Assembly: GCA_937868095.1 (NCBI GenBank)
Contig: CALMLO010000041.1
Span: forward strand, 1-64,000
Direction: 5' to 3'
Length of the DNA: 64,000 bases
Origin: an uncultured Phycisphaerales bacterium
GTDB lineage: Bacteria; Planctomycetota; Phycisphaerae; Sedimentisphaerales; Anaerohalosphaeraceae
The notes beneath the pieces were generated by a model that was not told the DNA's origin, ran no database searches, and worked only from the letters and a program-made list of their open reading frames with translations. Shown here piece by piece: positions 41,777 to 50,231 of the stretch (position 1 is its first letter; the number at the start of each line of letters is the position of its first letter). The position numbers and the translations under genes are program-made.

Positions 41777-43024
41777 TCAGATTTTTCCGATAATTAAACT
41801 GCAGTTATGACCTCCAAAGCCAAGCGAGTTGCTTAAAACATAGCGGACCTTTTTTTCACGAGCTTGTTTAGGAACAAAATCGATTTTTGGGTCACATTCC
41901 GGAGCGACTCTTTCCAGATTTATTGTCGGATGAATGCGTCCCTTTTCAATGGTTTTGGCACAGACTGCAAGCTCGATTGCACCGCTGGCACCTAAGGAAT
42001 GTCCCAGGCAGCTTTTTGTAGAACTGACCGACAGTTTGTAAGCATGTTCTCCAAAGACGGTTCGGATTGCTAAGGATTCAGCGGCATCGTTCAATTCGGT
42101 GCTCGTACCATGAGCGTTAATATAGTCAATCTGGTCTGGATTCAACTGGGCTTGCTGCAAGGCCAGTTTCATTGCTTTGGCAGCTCCGGAGCCGTCCTCG
42201 AGCGGGGCGGTGATATGATAGCCGTCCCCGGTAGCCCCATAACCGAGCATTTCTCCGTAAATCTTTGCCCCTCTCCGTTTTGCGTGTTCATATTCTTCAA
42301 GAACAAGAACCGCCGCACCCTCGGCGAGAACGAAACCGTCTCGCTCCACATCAAACGGTCGGGAGGCATGCTGGGGGTCCTCGTTGCGCGTGCTCAAGGA
42401 CTTGAGTGCGCAGAATGAAGCCAGTCCGATCGGAGTTAATGCGGCCTCTGAGCCGCCGGTAATCACTATATCACTGCGTTCGCAAAGAATATTGTAGAAG
42501 GCCTCTCCAATAGCATGAGCGGCCGAAGCACACGCAGTAACTACACACATATTGGGGCCTTTGAGCCCATATTGAATCGATATGCAGCCGCTGGCGGCAT
42601 TCCCCATTAGTTTAGGAACACAGAAGGGGGACACCTTTCGGGGGCCTTTTTCAAGAAGACGAAGATATTGCTCTTCAATCTCCTTAATCCCGCCAATTCC
42701 CGTACCTACAATGACACCGACCCTGTCCTTGTCTTCCTTTTCAAAATCAAGCCCGCTATCGGAAACTGCCTGAATGGCAGACGCAAGAGCCATCTGGGTA
42801 AACCGATCCATTCGTCGGCCTTCTCGGGAAGGGACATAGTTGTCAATATTGAAGTTTTTGATTTCTCCGCCAAAATGGACAGAGAAGGTCGATGTATCAA
42901 ATGATTCAATAGTGGAAATTCCGCTTTCACCGCGACAGAGGGCCTCAAAAAGCGCATCTGCCGAATCTGCCAAAGCAGTAATACACCCGAGCCCTGTTAT
43001 AACAACACGACGCTCCAATTTCAT
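41777..43024 (-). CDS. fabF: Beta-ketoacyl-ACP synthase II
   Basis: The 415-residue condensing enzyme extends acyl-ACP with malonyl-ACP. The Cys-His-His triad is seen in VTACASAAHA, INAHGTSTELND and STKSCLGHSLGASGA, with GTGIGGIKE and LSNSLGFGGHNCSLI at the usual places. It follows acpP by 11 bases in the conserved order. It is the last gene of the rpmF-plsX-fabHDG-acpP-fabF operon; no fabZ, fabI or acc genes are in the window. Confidence 0.97.
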   Translation of the reverse strand: MKLERRVVITGLGCITALADSADALFEALCRGESGISTIESFDTSTFSVHFGGEIKNFNIDNYVPSREGRRMDRFTQMALASAIQAVSDSGLDFEKEDKDRVGVIVGTGIGGIKEIEEQYLRLLEKGPRKVSPFCVPKLMGNAASGCISIQYGLKGPNMCVVTACASAAHAIGEAFYNILCERSDIVITGGSEAALTPIGLASFCALKSLSTRNEDPQHASRPFDVERDGFVLAEGAAVLVLEEYEHAKRRGAKIYGEMLGYGATGDGYHITAPLEDGSGAAKAMKLALQQAQLNPDQIDYINAHGTSTELNDAAESLAIRTVFGEHAYKLSVSSTKSCLGHSLGASGAIELAVCAKTIEKGRIHPTINLERVAPECDPKIDFVPKQAREKKVRYVLSNSLGFGGHNCSLIIGKI

Positions 43025-43035
43025 GGGTGTGCAAT

Positions 43036-43329
43036 TTACTCCTCTTCCTTTTTGCTTTGGCCCTCGGCGCCTTTTTTCTTCATAATCTCAACAATGTAAT
43101 CAATAGCCGCCCCAACTGTTTGGATTTTCTCGGCCTCTTCGTCCGGAATGCTTAGGTCGAACTCGTCCTCAAACTCCATGACCAGCTCGACCGTATCCAG
43201 CGAATCTGCATTGAGATCATTGATAAAAGATGTTTCGCGAGTAATTTCCGACTTGTCCACGCCCATTTGTTCGCTGACGATTTCAATGACTTTCGCCTCA
43301 ATAGCTTGAACATCAATATCTGCACCCAC
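43036..43329 (-). CDS. acpP: Acyl carrier protein
   Basis: The small acidic protein carries the 4'-phosphopantetheine site serine in [31 protein letters not shown], the standard helix-II motif. The start is a GTG (MGADIDV) with AGGAG nine bases upstream. At 97 residues it is longer than the usual 77-80, through an N-terminal extension of about six residues and a lysine/glutamate tail ([14 protein letters not shown]). It sits between fabG and fabF. Confidence 0.96.
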   Translation of the reverse strand: MGADIDVQAIEAKVIEIVSEQMGVDKSEITRETSFINDLNADSLDTVELVMEFEDEFDLSIPDEEAEKIQTVGAAIDYIVEIMKKKGAEGQSKKEEE

Positions 43330-43457
43330 TGGTTTGACTCCTTACTGAGTATTTGTCCGTTCTGTGTTTTCCAATCCGTTTATATCTGATTTCAGTGATT
43401 TCGGCGGTAATATAACCAGACCAAAATCCCTTTTCAATCCTTTTTTAGTCAATTTTT

Positions 43458-44195
43458 TTACATAGCCATGCCGCCATCAACACAGAGCACCTGTCCTGTA
43501 ATATACCCCGTCTCATCAGAGGCAAGAAAAGCCGCCGCGCGGGCTACATCTTCAGGGGTACCAAATCGTTTGAGGGGGATCACAGCCATTGCGCCCTCCT
43601 TGACGGCATCGGGCAGCACTTGAGTCATGTCCGTCATAATAAAGCCAGGGGCGATACAGTTGGCTGTTATATTCTTTTTGCCGAGTTCGCGGGCAATGGA
43701 CTTGGTCATCCCAATCAAACCGGCTTTGCTGGCAGCATAATTGGCGGAACCGGCTTGGCCGATGATTCCGGCCACGGAGCTGATACTGATAATACGTCCA
43801 AATTTATTGCGAACCATAGAACGAGCGGCCACCCGAGTCGCCGCAAAGGCGGCACGCAGATTTACCGATATAACACGGTCAAAATCTTCATCATCCATTT
43901 GAATCATCAGTTTGTCGCGAGTGATACCGGCATTATTGACCAAAATTCCAATCCCGCCGTGTTCCTCAGCGAGTTCTTCGAGGACTTGGGTCAATAAATC
44001 TGTCTTTGTAATGTCCAAAACTCGGGTAATAACAGAAAAGCCCTTTTCGGACACCACTTTCGTAAGTTCCGCAAGTTGCCCTTCGTTCAAATCAAGGCCA
44101 GCTACTTTCCGACCTTGCCGAAGCAGTTCAAGGACAATGGCTCTTCCAATTCCCCGAGCAGCGCCCGTAACAACTGCTAATCTTTGCTCTGCCAT
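43458..44195 (-). CDS. fabG: 3-oxoacyl-ACP reductase
   Basis: This 245-residue short-chain dehydrogenase reduces beta-ketoacyl-ACP with NADPH. It has the TGAARGIGRAI cofactor loop, LVNNAGITRDKL, ISISSVAGIIGQAGSANYAASKAG with the Ser-Tyr-Lys triad, and the C-terminal GYITGQVLCVDGGMAM. GGAG precedes the ATG. It follows fabD by 30 bases. The gap to acpP (128 nt) has no feature I can name. Confidence 0.97.
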   Translation of the reverse strand: MAEQRLAVVTGAARGIGRAIVLELLRQGRKVAGLDLNEGQLAELTKVVSEKGFSVITRVLDITKTDLLTQVLEELAEEHGGIGILVNNAGITRDKLMIQMDDEDFDRVISVNLRAAFAATRVAARSMVRNKFGRIISISSVAGIIGQAGSANYAASKAGLIGMTKSIARELGKKNITANCIAPGFIMTDMTQVLPDAVKEGAMAVIPLKRFGTPEDVARAAAFLASDETGYITGQVLCVDGGMAM

Positions 44196-44225
44196 CGATT
44201 TTAATCTCCCACTTGGTTTGACATG

Positions 44226-45161
44226 TTAATCGTTCGGCAGGGCATCAAAAGATTGTGCCGAACCAATATTGATTATTTTTGCCTTTCGGTCAATCCGTTT
44301 CATCAGACCGGTGAGTACTCGCCCCGGTCCAATTTCATAAAACACGCTTACCTGGTCCCGAATAAGCCGTTCCATGCACTTTTGCCATAAAATGGGCTGA
44401 ATAAGCTGCTTGACCAGACCCTGACGAATGGCTTGAGCAGAAGGGTAATATTCTGCATCGATATTAGCGACAACCTGCACATCGTCCGGATCGCGAATTT
44501 CAGTTTGTTCGAGGACTTGTTCCAATTTTTGTGCGGCAGGGAGCATAAGGATTGTATGAAAAGCCCCTGCGACGGCCAAGGGGACCGCTTTGATAGCGCC
44601 AACTTGTTCAGCCAGTTTGACAGCCCGAAGACAGGCCTCTTTATGGCCGCTGATGACGATTTGTCCGGGACAGTTGAAATTGACCGGCTCGAGGACTTGA
44701 CCGCAGGCGGCTTCTTTGCACAGTTGGCGGACTTTTTCTTCATCCAGTCCAAGAATACTTACCATCGCTCCTGAAGAGACATCCGCTGCCTCCTGCATGG
44801 CCTGGCCCCGTTTTTGAACCAGCCGCAAACCGTCTTCAAAGGAAATCAGTCCTGCTGCATACAAGGCCGTGTATTCTCCCAAGCTTAAACCGGCTGTTAC
44901 ATCCGGCTTTAGAGAAGGCGATACTTCCCCTAAAACCTTCAAGAGCATGGCAGAAACTGCAAAAATAGCCGGCTGGGAACAAACAGTTGAGTTCAGTTTT
45001 TCTTCGGGCCCCTCGGCACACAATTGCTTAAGGTCATAACCTAAAATTTCTGAAGCTCTTTCCAGAAGAGCAGCCGCACATGGCCATTTCTCCAGCAGGT
45101 CTATCCCCATGCCGATGGCTTGAGCGCCTTGTCCTGGGAATAAAAATGCGGTTTTTTTCAT
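44226..45161 (-). CDS. fabD: Malonyl-CoA:ACP transacylase
   Basis: The 311-residue enzyme loads malonate onto ACP. It has FLFPGQGAQAIGMG, the nucleophile elbow TAGLSLGEYTALYAAG, a central VNFNCPGQIVISG, and the histidine of AVAGAFHTILM. Typical family length. It lies 28 bases after fabH and 30 before fabG. The family usually shows S-x-x-x-x-x-x-x-F-H-S at the histidine; here G-A-F-H-T replaces it, a mild change. Confidence 0.96.
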   Translation of the reverse strand: MKKTAFLFPGQGAQAIGMGIDLLEKWPCAAALLERASEILGYDLKQLCAEGPEEKLNSTVCSQPAIFAVSAMLLKVLGEVSPSLKPDVTAGLSLGEYTALYAAGLISFEDGLRLVQKRGQAMQEAADVSSGAMVSILGLDEEKVRQLCKEAACGQVLEPVNFNCPGQIVISGHKEACLRAVKLAEQVGAIKAVPLAVAGAFHTILMLPAAQKLEQVLEQTEIRDPDDVQVVANIDAEYYPSAQAIRQGLVKQLIQPILWQKCMERLIRDQVSVFYEIGPGRVLTGLMKRIDRKAKIINIGSAQSFDALPND

Positions 45162-45189
45162 GCCATTTTCTTCCTTGAAATCAGGGGAA

Positions 45190-46206
45190 TTACAGTTGAA
45201 CTACGTTTGCACCCCAAGTCAAACCGCCTCCGAAAGCGACCAGAAGCACAATATCGCCGCTCTTGACTTTTCCGCTGCGGCAGCATTCATCCAAGGCGAT
45301 TGGAATAGAAGCGGCCGAGGTATTCCCATATTTATCAATGTTAATAAAAATCCGGTCATCCGTAAAACGCAGGCGTTTGCCCACAGATTCGATAATTCGT
45401 GCATTCATCTGATGAGGGATGAACATCGCTATATCTTCGACCTGTAGCCGGCATTTTTCAAGGCATTCATTAACCAGTTCAACGATTCGCCGCACAGCCG
45501 TATGATAGACTTCCCGCCCGTTGATATCCATATACACCAGGTCGGGATTTTCGAGCGGTACACTAACCGGATTTCTTGAACCATAGGCCTGGCATTTGAG
45601 GGCTTCCCAGCCGGTTCCGTCTGAGAAGGAGGTGCTGTACATGACCCCTTGCGGTCCTTCTGCGGCGGCCTTTAAAACGACAGCGCCGGCTCCATCCCCA
45701 AAAAGAATGCAGCTGCTGCGATCTTTGTAATTGGTTATCCGGCTGAGGGTTTCGGCACCGATGATCAACGCCGTGCGATAGCGTCCTGAGCTGAGATACT
45801 GCTGGGCTATCGATAAAGAATAAACAAATCCGCTGCAAGCGGCAGACACATCGAATGCCCAGGCATTTTTCGCCCCTATCATGGCCTGAACAAAACAAGC
45901 AGTGGATGGGAACACCATTTCCGGTGTTATCGTAGCCACGATAATCAGCTCGATTTCCTCCGGAGTCATTTTCGCTCGTTCCAGTGCATTTCGGGCAGCT
46001 TGGGCGGCTAAGGTTGCCGTCGTTTCCCCAGGCCCTGCAATCCGCCGCTCACGGATACCGGTGCGGCTGGTTATCCATTCATCCGATGTGTCGACAATCT
46101 TCATAAAGTCTTCGTTGGTCATCACTTTGTTCGGTACGCACGAACCGGTACCGGCTATGATGGCACGCAATGGTAAAAACGAAGGAGTAGTTGGATTATT
46201 GAGCAT
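45190..46206 (-). CDS. fabH: Beta-ketoacyl-ACP synthase III
   Basis: FabH starts fatty-acid synthesis by condensing acetyl-CoA with malonyl-ACP. The triad is Cys in VSAACSGFVYSL, His in FIPHQMNARII and Asn in YGNTSAASIPIAL. From ATG 46206 the protein has 338 residues; a longer frame to 46293 lacks family similarity. The start overlaps the plsX stop by 11 bases and lacks a clear ribosome site, so it is probably translationally coupled. Confidence 0.96.
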   Translation of the reverse strand: MLNNPTTPSFLPLRAIIAGTGSCVPNKVMTNEDFMKIVDTSDEWITSRTGIRERRIAGPGETTATLAAQAARNALERAKMTPEEIELIIVATITPEMVFPSTACFVQAMIGAKNAWAFDVSAACSGFVYSLSIAQQYLSSGRYRTALIIGAETLSRITNYKDRSSCILFGDGAGAVVLKAAAEGPQGVMYSTSFSDGTGWEALKCQAYGSRNPVSVPLENPDLVYMDINGREVYHTAVRRIVELVNECLEKCRLQVEDIAMFIPHQMNARIIESVGKRLRFTDDRIFINIDKYGNTSAASIPIALDECCRSGKVKSGDIVLLVAFGGGLTWGANVVQL

Positions 46207-47206
46207 TGGCAAAAACCGTTGATTGAGACAATCGCTGCACAATTTTTTCGTTGATTCGCTGAGTCGAAAACCTGCGGCTGGCCAGAATGGCATTTTTAAT
46301 CGTCCTGGCTCTGCTGGAGCCGTGACAGATTACCGCCGTACCGTTGACGCCCAGCAAGAGGGCACCGCCGTATTCATTATAATCGTACTTTTTGAAAACA
46401 TTAGACATTACTTTCTTAAACTGAAGAGCCAACAGCCAATGAGCCTTCAATTCATCTTTGATGGCCCGGAAAATCATATTGACCAATCCTTCTGCGGTTT
46501 TTAAAACCACATTCCCAACAAACCCCTCACAAACTACTACGCTGAAGTGACCTTCAAAAATATCCCGTCCTTCCAGATTACCGGCAAAGTTTATGCGGGG
46601 GTCGGCCTTGAGAAGAGCACGGGTTTTTTTGACTAAATCGTTTCCCTTGGCCTCTTCTTCGCCAATATTCATAATACCGACGCGAGGATTGGAAATACCG
46701 AGCATTTCTTCCGCATAGACACACGACATAACGGCATATTGATAAAGATGGATTGGCTTGCAGACAATATTAGCACCGACGTCGCATACAACAACCGGCC
46801 CCCCGAGGGTCGGAAAGACAGTTGCGATACCGGGGCGAAGGACTCCTTCCAAATTTCGCATCCGAAGCTGGCAGGCCGCAACACATGCCCCTGTATTGCC
46901 AGCTGAAAGCACGGCATCGACCTGTCGATGGGAAGCAGCGCGAGCCATAATGGCAATGGAACTTTTTTTCTTGTGGCGGATTGCTTCTACCGGAGATTCA
47001 TTCATACCGATGACTTCCGGGGCGTGAAAAATTCGGAATGTATCCGGCTTGGCTTTTAGACGAACCAAATGCTCCTGAATAATTGCCTCATCGCCAATCA
47101 GTATAATTTCATCCTCTTTACCGAGGGCTTCCTTGGCCTCTAATGCACCGGCAATAATTTCAGCCGGAGCATAGTCGCCTCCCATTGCGTCAATGGCAAT
47201 CCGCAT
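46196..47206 (-). CDS. plsX: Phosphate acyltransferase PlsX
   Basis: PlsX converts acyl-ACP to acyl-phosphate, linking fatty-acid and phospholipid synthesis. The 336-residue protein starts IAIDAMGGDYAPAEII and contains ALSAGNTGACVAA, VVCDVGANIVCKP, GIMNIGEEEAKGN, FAGNLEGRDIFEG and VVCEGFVGNVVLKTAEG. It follows rpmF by four bases, the conserved rpmF-plsX-fabH order. Confidence 0.97.
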   Translation of the reverse strand: MRIAIDAMGGDYAPAEIIAGALEAKEALGKEDEIILIGDEAIIQEHLVRLKAKPDTFRIFHAPEVIGMNESPVEAIRHKKKSSIAIMARAASHRQVDAVLSAGNTGACVAACQLRMRNLEGVLRPGIATVFPTLGGPVVVCDVGANIVCKPIHLYQYAVMSCVYAEEMLGISNPRVGIMNIGEEEAKGNDLVKKTRALLKADPRINFAGNLEGRDIFEGHFSVVVCEGFVGNVVLKTAEGLVNMIFRAIKDELKAHWLLALQFKKVMSNVFKKYDYNEYGGALLLGVNGTAVICHGSSRARTIKNAILASRRFSTQRINEKIVQRLSQSTVFANAQ

Positions 47207-47210
47207 AATA

Positions 47211-47399
47211 TTATTTTTCCGACTCTTGGCCGAGTTTTAGGGTGGTTTTGGGATTTACATATCCACATTTACTGCAAGCCGCATGGGGCAGTTTGGCCTG
47301 GCCGCAGTGCGGACAATACGAATAGTTCGTCGGTTTCAGACGATGATGGCTCCGACGCGTGCGTGTCCTTGACTTACTCGTTTTTTTCGTTGGAAGCAT
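47211..47399 (-). CDS. rpmF: 50S ribosomal protein L32
   Basis: The 62-residue protein begins MLPTKKTSKSRTRTRRSHH and has the zinc-ribbon cysteines in CPHCGQAKLPHAACSKCGYVN (four Cys). It is first in the operon with plsX and the fab genes, as in many bacteria. The DUF177/YceD gene that often precedes it is absent. The promoter at 47565-47593 gives a leader of about 160 nt. Confidence 0.96.
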   Translation of the reverse strand: MLPTKKTSKSRTRTRRSHHRLKPTNYSYCPHCGQAKLPHAACSKCGYVNPKTTLKLGQESEK

Positions 47400-47564
47400 A
47401 ATTCACTTTCTCCTGGCTCAATTTCTGAAATAAACAAAAAATATCCTCTTTGTCCGCAAGGTTCCATCTTCTGAGAGGAAAACTTTTTGAGTTTACATCA
47501 AAAAGCACACTTTTAAGTACCAAAGCCGCTGCTGTTCGTAAAGTAAATTTTTGAGAAGAAAGTT

Positions 47565-47593
47565 CTTATAGCCCCAGAATGGGTGTTTGTCAA
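47565..47593 (-). promoter_or_regulatory. Promoter of the rpmF-plsX-fab operon
   Basis: On the minus strand a perfect TTGACA (47588-47593), a 17-base spacer and TATAAG (47565-47570) form a strong sigma70-type promoter. It lies in the 340-nt divergent gap (47400-47739), in which I see no other gene. The leader would be about 160 nt long; no riboswitch is recognised in it. Confidence 0.7.
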
Positions 47594-47739
47594 GCAGGAA
47601 AAGGCAATTCTCACCCTAAAAATCCCAAATTTTTCCTTTTCAAATTGCATTTTTTTGTGTAAAAAATTAAAAGTTTCAAAATATTATTATAGAGAATTGA
47701 GGAAAAAAGAAGTCTGCTTCGAAAGGCAAAACGAAGAAA

Positions 47740-48552
47740 ATGGCAGCCAAACGGTATGACCATAAAGCATTGAGTGAAGCCATCCGACAGGGTCAGGCCC
47801 GGATGAAGCGGATGATGCAGAGCAGTCGTGCCGAACAAGAGCCCCCAGCTCCGCCGGTTCCAAAGCAGCCGGACAGAGAGCATGCGATGGTGGGTATGAG
47901 ACCAATGCGGGCTGAACAGAAAAAACCGTACCGATTTAATCAGGGCACCTTTGTTATCGCTGCGGTTTTTCTTCTGGTGATTGCTTTTTTATTTTGGGTA
48001 AACAAAAGTAAAGAGCGGGTGCAATCTGAGCCGATCGTGCTCGAAAAGACGACTTTCGCAGATCCGGCCAAGCCTAAGCCTCTACCGTCTAAACCCGCTG
48101 CGGCTCCGCAGAGCCCGATGCCTGCTAAGACCGTTCAAACGCCGGCTGCCGTACCGACGGACAACAAATCGGTTCAGACGCCTTCTTCGAGCCCCACTCT
48201 GCCTGCGGAGTTGAAACCGGCCCAGCCGGCACAGGAACCGCCTAAACAAGCTGGCCCGGAAAAAGACCATGTCATTGTTATTGCAACCTACGCAAACCGA
48301 GAACACCTGATTCCGGTACAGGCATATTTTGAAGCCAACGGAATCAAAACGGAAATTATGCGGCGAGGCAGCTACTATCTGCTAGTCACGAAGGACCGCT
48401 TTGAGTCACCCCTAAAGGCAGGGACGGACGGTCAGCAAATGCTTAATAAAATTAAGTCGCTTGGGGCCCAATACAAAGCCCCTGACGGTTATGAGAATTT
48501 TGGACGCACCCCTTTTCAGGATGCGTACGGGATGAAAGTTAAGACAAATTAG
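47740..48552 (+). CDS. Single-pass membrane protein with a proline-rich linker and SPOR-like tail
   Basis: The 270-residue product has a cytosolic N terminus of about 65 residues rich in R, K and M, one membrane helix (TFVIAAVFLLVIAFLFWV, about residues 71-88), a long P/A/K linker and a C-terminal domain of about 90 residues (VIVIATYANREHLIPVQAYFEANGIKTEIMRR, then GSYYLLVTKDRFES). That domain has the size and beta-alpha-beta look of SPOR, the module that binds denuded septal peptidoglycan; the match is by pattern only. The ribosome site is weak. The small basic protein gene follows after 25 bases. Confidence 0.7.
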   Translation: MAAKRYDHKALSEAIRQGQARMKRMMQSSRAEQEPPAPPVPKQPDREHAMVGMRPMRAEQKKPYRFNQGTFVIAAVFLLVIAFLFWVNKSKERVQSEPIVLEKTTFADPAKPKPLPSKPAAAPQSPMPAKTVQTPAAVPTDNKSVQTPSSSPTLPAELKPAQPAQEPPKQAGPEKDHVIVIATYANREHLIPVQAYFEANGIKTEIMRRGSYYLLVTKDRFESPLKAGTDGQQMLNKIKSLGAQYKAPDGYENFGRTPFQDAYGMKVKTN

Positions 48553-48577
48553 TCTGTGAGAATTTGAGGAGTACACA

Positions 48578-48823
48578 ATGTCGATCGATCGTTCTTTGAA
48601 ACTGAAAGATTCCTTAAAGAGACACCGCAATGTGCTCTCGCGGGGAGAAAGAATTGAAATCCTCAAGAAGGAAGAACGCTGGGAAGAAGGCAAAGTAATG
48701 GGGCTCCCGAAGGTCGTTCATCGCAAAAGCAGTGTGGGCAAGAAAGCCGCTGTTAAGAAAGAAACAGCGGAAGGGCAGGAAACCGCTGCCAGTGCTGCCC
48801 CCTCAGCGGCTGGCTCCAAATAA
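48578..48823 (+). CDS. PVC-type small basic protein
   Basis: The 81-residue protein begins MSIDRSLKLKDSLKRHRNVL and continues with R-x-E-R-I-E-I-L-K-K-E-E-R-W-E-E-G-K-V-M-G-L-P-K-V. As I recall it, this is a small basic protein family known from Chlamydiae, Verrucomicrobia and Planctomycetes (TIGR04137-like). Its role is not established; a ribosome link has been suggested. The last 30 residues are an A/S/K/E-rich tail that differs from the conserved core. GAGGAGTACACA gives a strong ribosome site. It lies between the SPOR-like protein and an aminotransferase. Confidence 0.85.
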   Translation: MSIDRSLKLKDSLKRHRNVLSRGERIEILKKEERWEEGKVMGLPKVVHRKSSVGKKAAVKKETAEGQETAASAAPSAAGSK

Positions 48824-48908
48824 GAGCTGAATTGTTGATTTTGACCGGGCGCCTTGGTTTGACAATTTTCATACGGTTGAGGATTCGATTCATAAACGGA
48901 TTTTTTAG

Positions 48909-50030
48909 ATGACAGACTATCTGGCTCAGAGAACTCGAAAAATCGATGCCAGCGGCATTCGCAAGGCGTTTGCTCTGGCAGGCACCCTTCAGAATCCGGT
49001 TAATTTCTCGATTGGGCAGCCGGATTTCGACGTTCCTGACCCCATCAAAGAAGCGGCAATCCTCGCCATTCAGGAAGGATGGAATCGGTATTCCCAGACG
49101 AGCGGCGATTCGCGTCTGCTCGAAAGGGTTCAGGAAAAAGTCCGTCAGGATACCGGCTGGGATAACCCTCTATGCATGGTTACCAGCGGTGTCAGCGGGG
49201 GGCTGCTCCTGGCTTTTTTGGCTTTGGTGGATCCGGGGGATGAGGTGATTATCGTCGATCCTTATTTTGTTATCTATAAACAACTAACCAATCTGCTGGA
49301 CGGGCGCTGCGTTTTTGTCGACAGTTATCCTGATTTCCGACTGCCTATAGCCCAGATTGCCGCTGCAGTGACCCCAAAGACGAAAATGATTATCCTGAAT
49401 TCGCCATCTAATCCAACCGGTACAGTCTATACAGAAAAAGAAGTCCTGGCTATAGCAGAAATTGCCAAAAAGCATGACCTGATTCTTCTGATTGACGAAA
49501 TTTATGATGCTTTCTGTTATGAACAACCCAATCCCTGCGTAGGGCGATTTTACGAAAAAACCCTGCTTCTGAGGGGTTTCAGCAAGAGTGCAGCGATGAC
49601 GGGCTGGCGGGTGGGATACGCAGCCTGCAGTCCCATTCTGGGACCGCTGATGGAATGTATGAATATTATTCAGCAGTATTCATTTGTTTGTGCACCTACC
49701 CCTTTTCAAATTGCGGCTATTACCGCTCTTGATTATGACAATCGTCCCTATATTCAGCAATATCGCCAAAAATGCGACCGCCTTGTAGAGGGTCTGAAGG
49801 GGTACTATACTCTGCAAAAGCCAGGGGGGGCTTTTTATCTTTTTGTCCAGAAACCGGATTGGGCTGCAAACGCTTCGGAATTTGTCAAAACGGCGATTGA
49901 GAATAATGTTTTAATTATACCCGGTAACGTTTTCAGTGAAAAAGATACCCATTTTCGCATCAGTTATGCAGCTGCAGACCGAGACATCGAGAGGGGGATT
50001 GATATATTAAGGCGGTTGGCAAAACGATAG
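48909..50030 (+). CDS. Class I/II pyridoxal-phosphate aminotransferase
   Basis: The 373-residue fold-type I enzyme has INFSIGQPDFDVPDPIKEAA-type N-terminal sequence, YSQTSGDSRLL, the SPSNPTGTVYT loop, LILLIDEIYDAF and the PLP lysine in GFSKSAAMTGWRVGYA. FRISYAAADRDIERGI ends it, with the carboxylate-binding arginine. It resembles aspartate/tyrosine aminotransferases; the substrate pair cannot be fixed. The ATG has only a weak ribosome site. The gene stands alone, with an 85-nt gap behind the small basic protein gene. Confidence 0.9.
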   Translation: MTDYLAQRTRKIDASGIRKAFALAGTLQNPVNFSIGQPDFDVPDPIKEAAILAIQEGWNRYSQTSGDSRLLERVQEKVRQDTGWDNPLCMVTSGVSGGLLLAFLALVDPGDEVIIVDPYFVIYKQLTNLLDGRCVFVDSYPDFRLPIAQIAAAVTPKTKMIILNSPSNPTGTVYTEKEVLAIAEIAKKHDLILLIDEIYDAFCYEQPNPCVGRFYEKTLLLRGFSKSAAMTGWRVGYAACSPILGPLMECMNIIQQYSFVCAPTPFQIAAITALDYDNRPYIQQYRQKCDRLVEGLKGYYTLQKPGGAFYLFVQKPDWAANASEFVKTAIENNVLIIPGNVFSEKDTHFRISYAAADRDIERGIDILRRLAKR

Positions 50031-50065
50031 AAAACTTTTATCAAACTCCCTTTTTCCATTTTCTC

Positions 50066-50094
50066 TTGACAAGGGAGGGGGGCCGCTTTTTATT
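50066..50094 (+). promoter_or_regulatory. Possible promoter of the phosphate cotransporter gene
   Basis: A perfect TTGACA (50066-50071), 17 bases and TTTATT (50089-50094) lie about 100 bases before the region encoding the first helix of the transporter. The -10 is weak. CTCCCTT and AAGGGAG around 50046-50077 could form a long-loop hairpin that ends the aminotransferase transcript. Confidence 0.35.
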
Positions 50095-50231
50095 TTTCTA
50101 AGTTTCTGCCTTATCTCCCTGCATTTGTTAGCGAATACAAAGTTAATGCAATACAAGAGAGAGCAAAAACGGATCAGACTATTCATATAATTTGTCAAGT
50201 TTTCGGGGGGCTGGGAATCTTCCTTCTCGGA

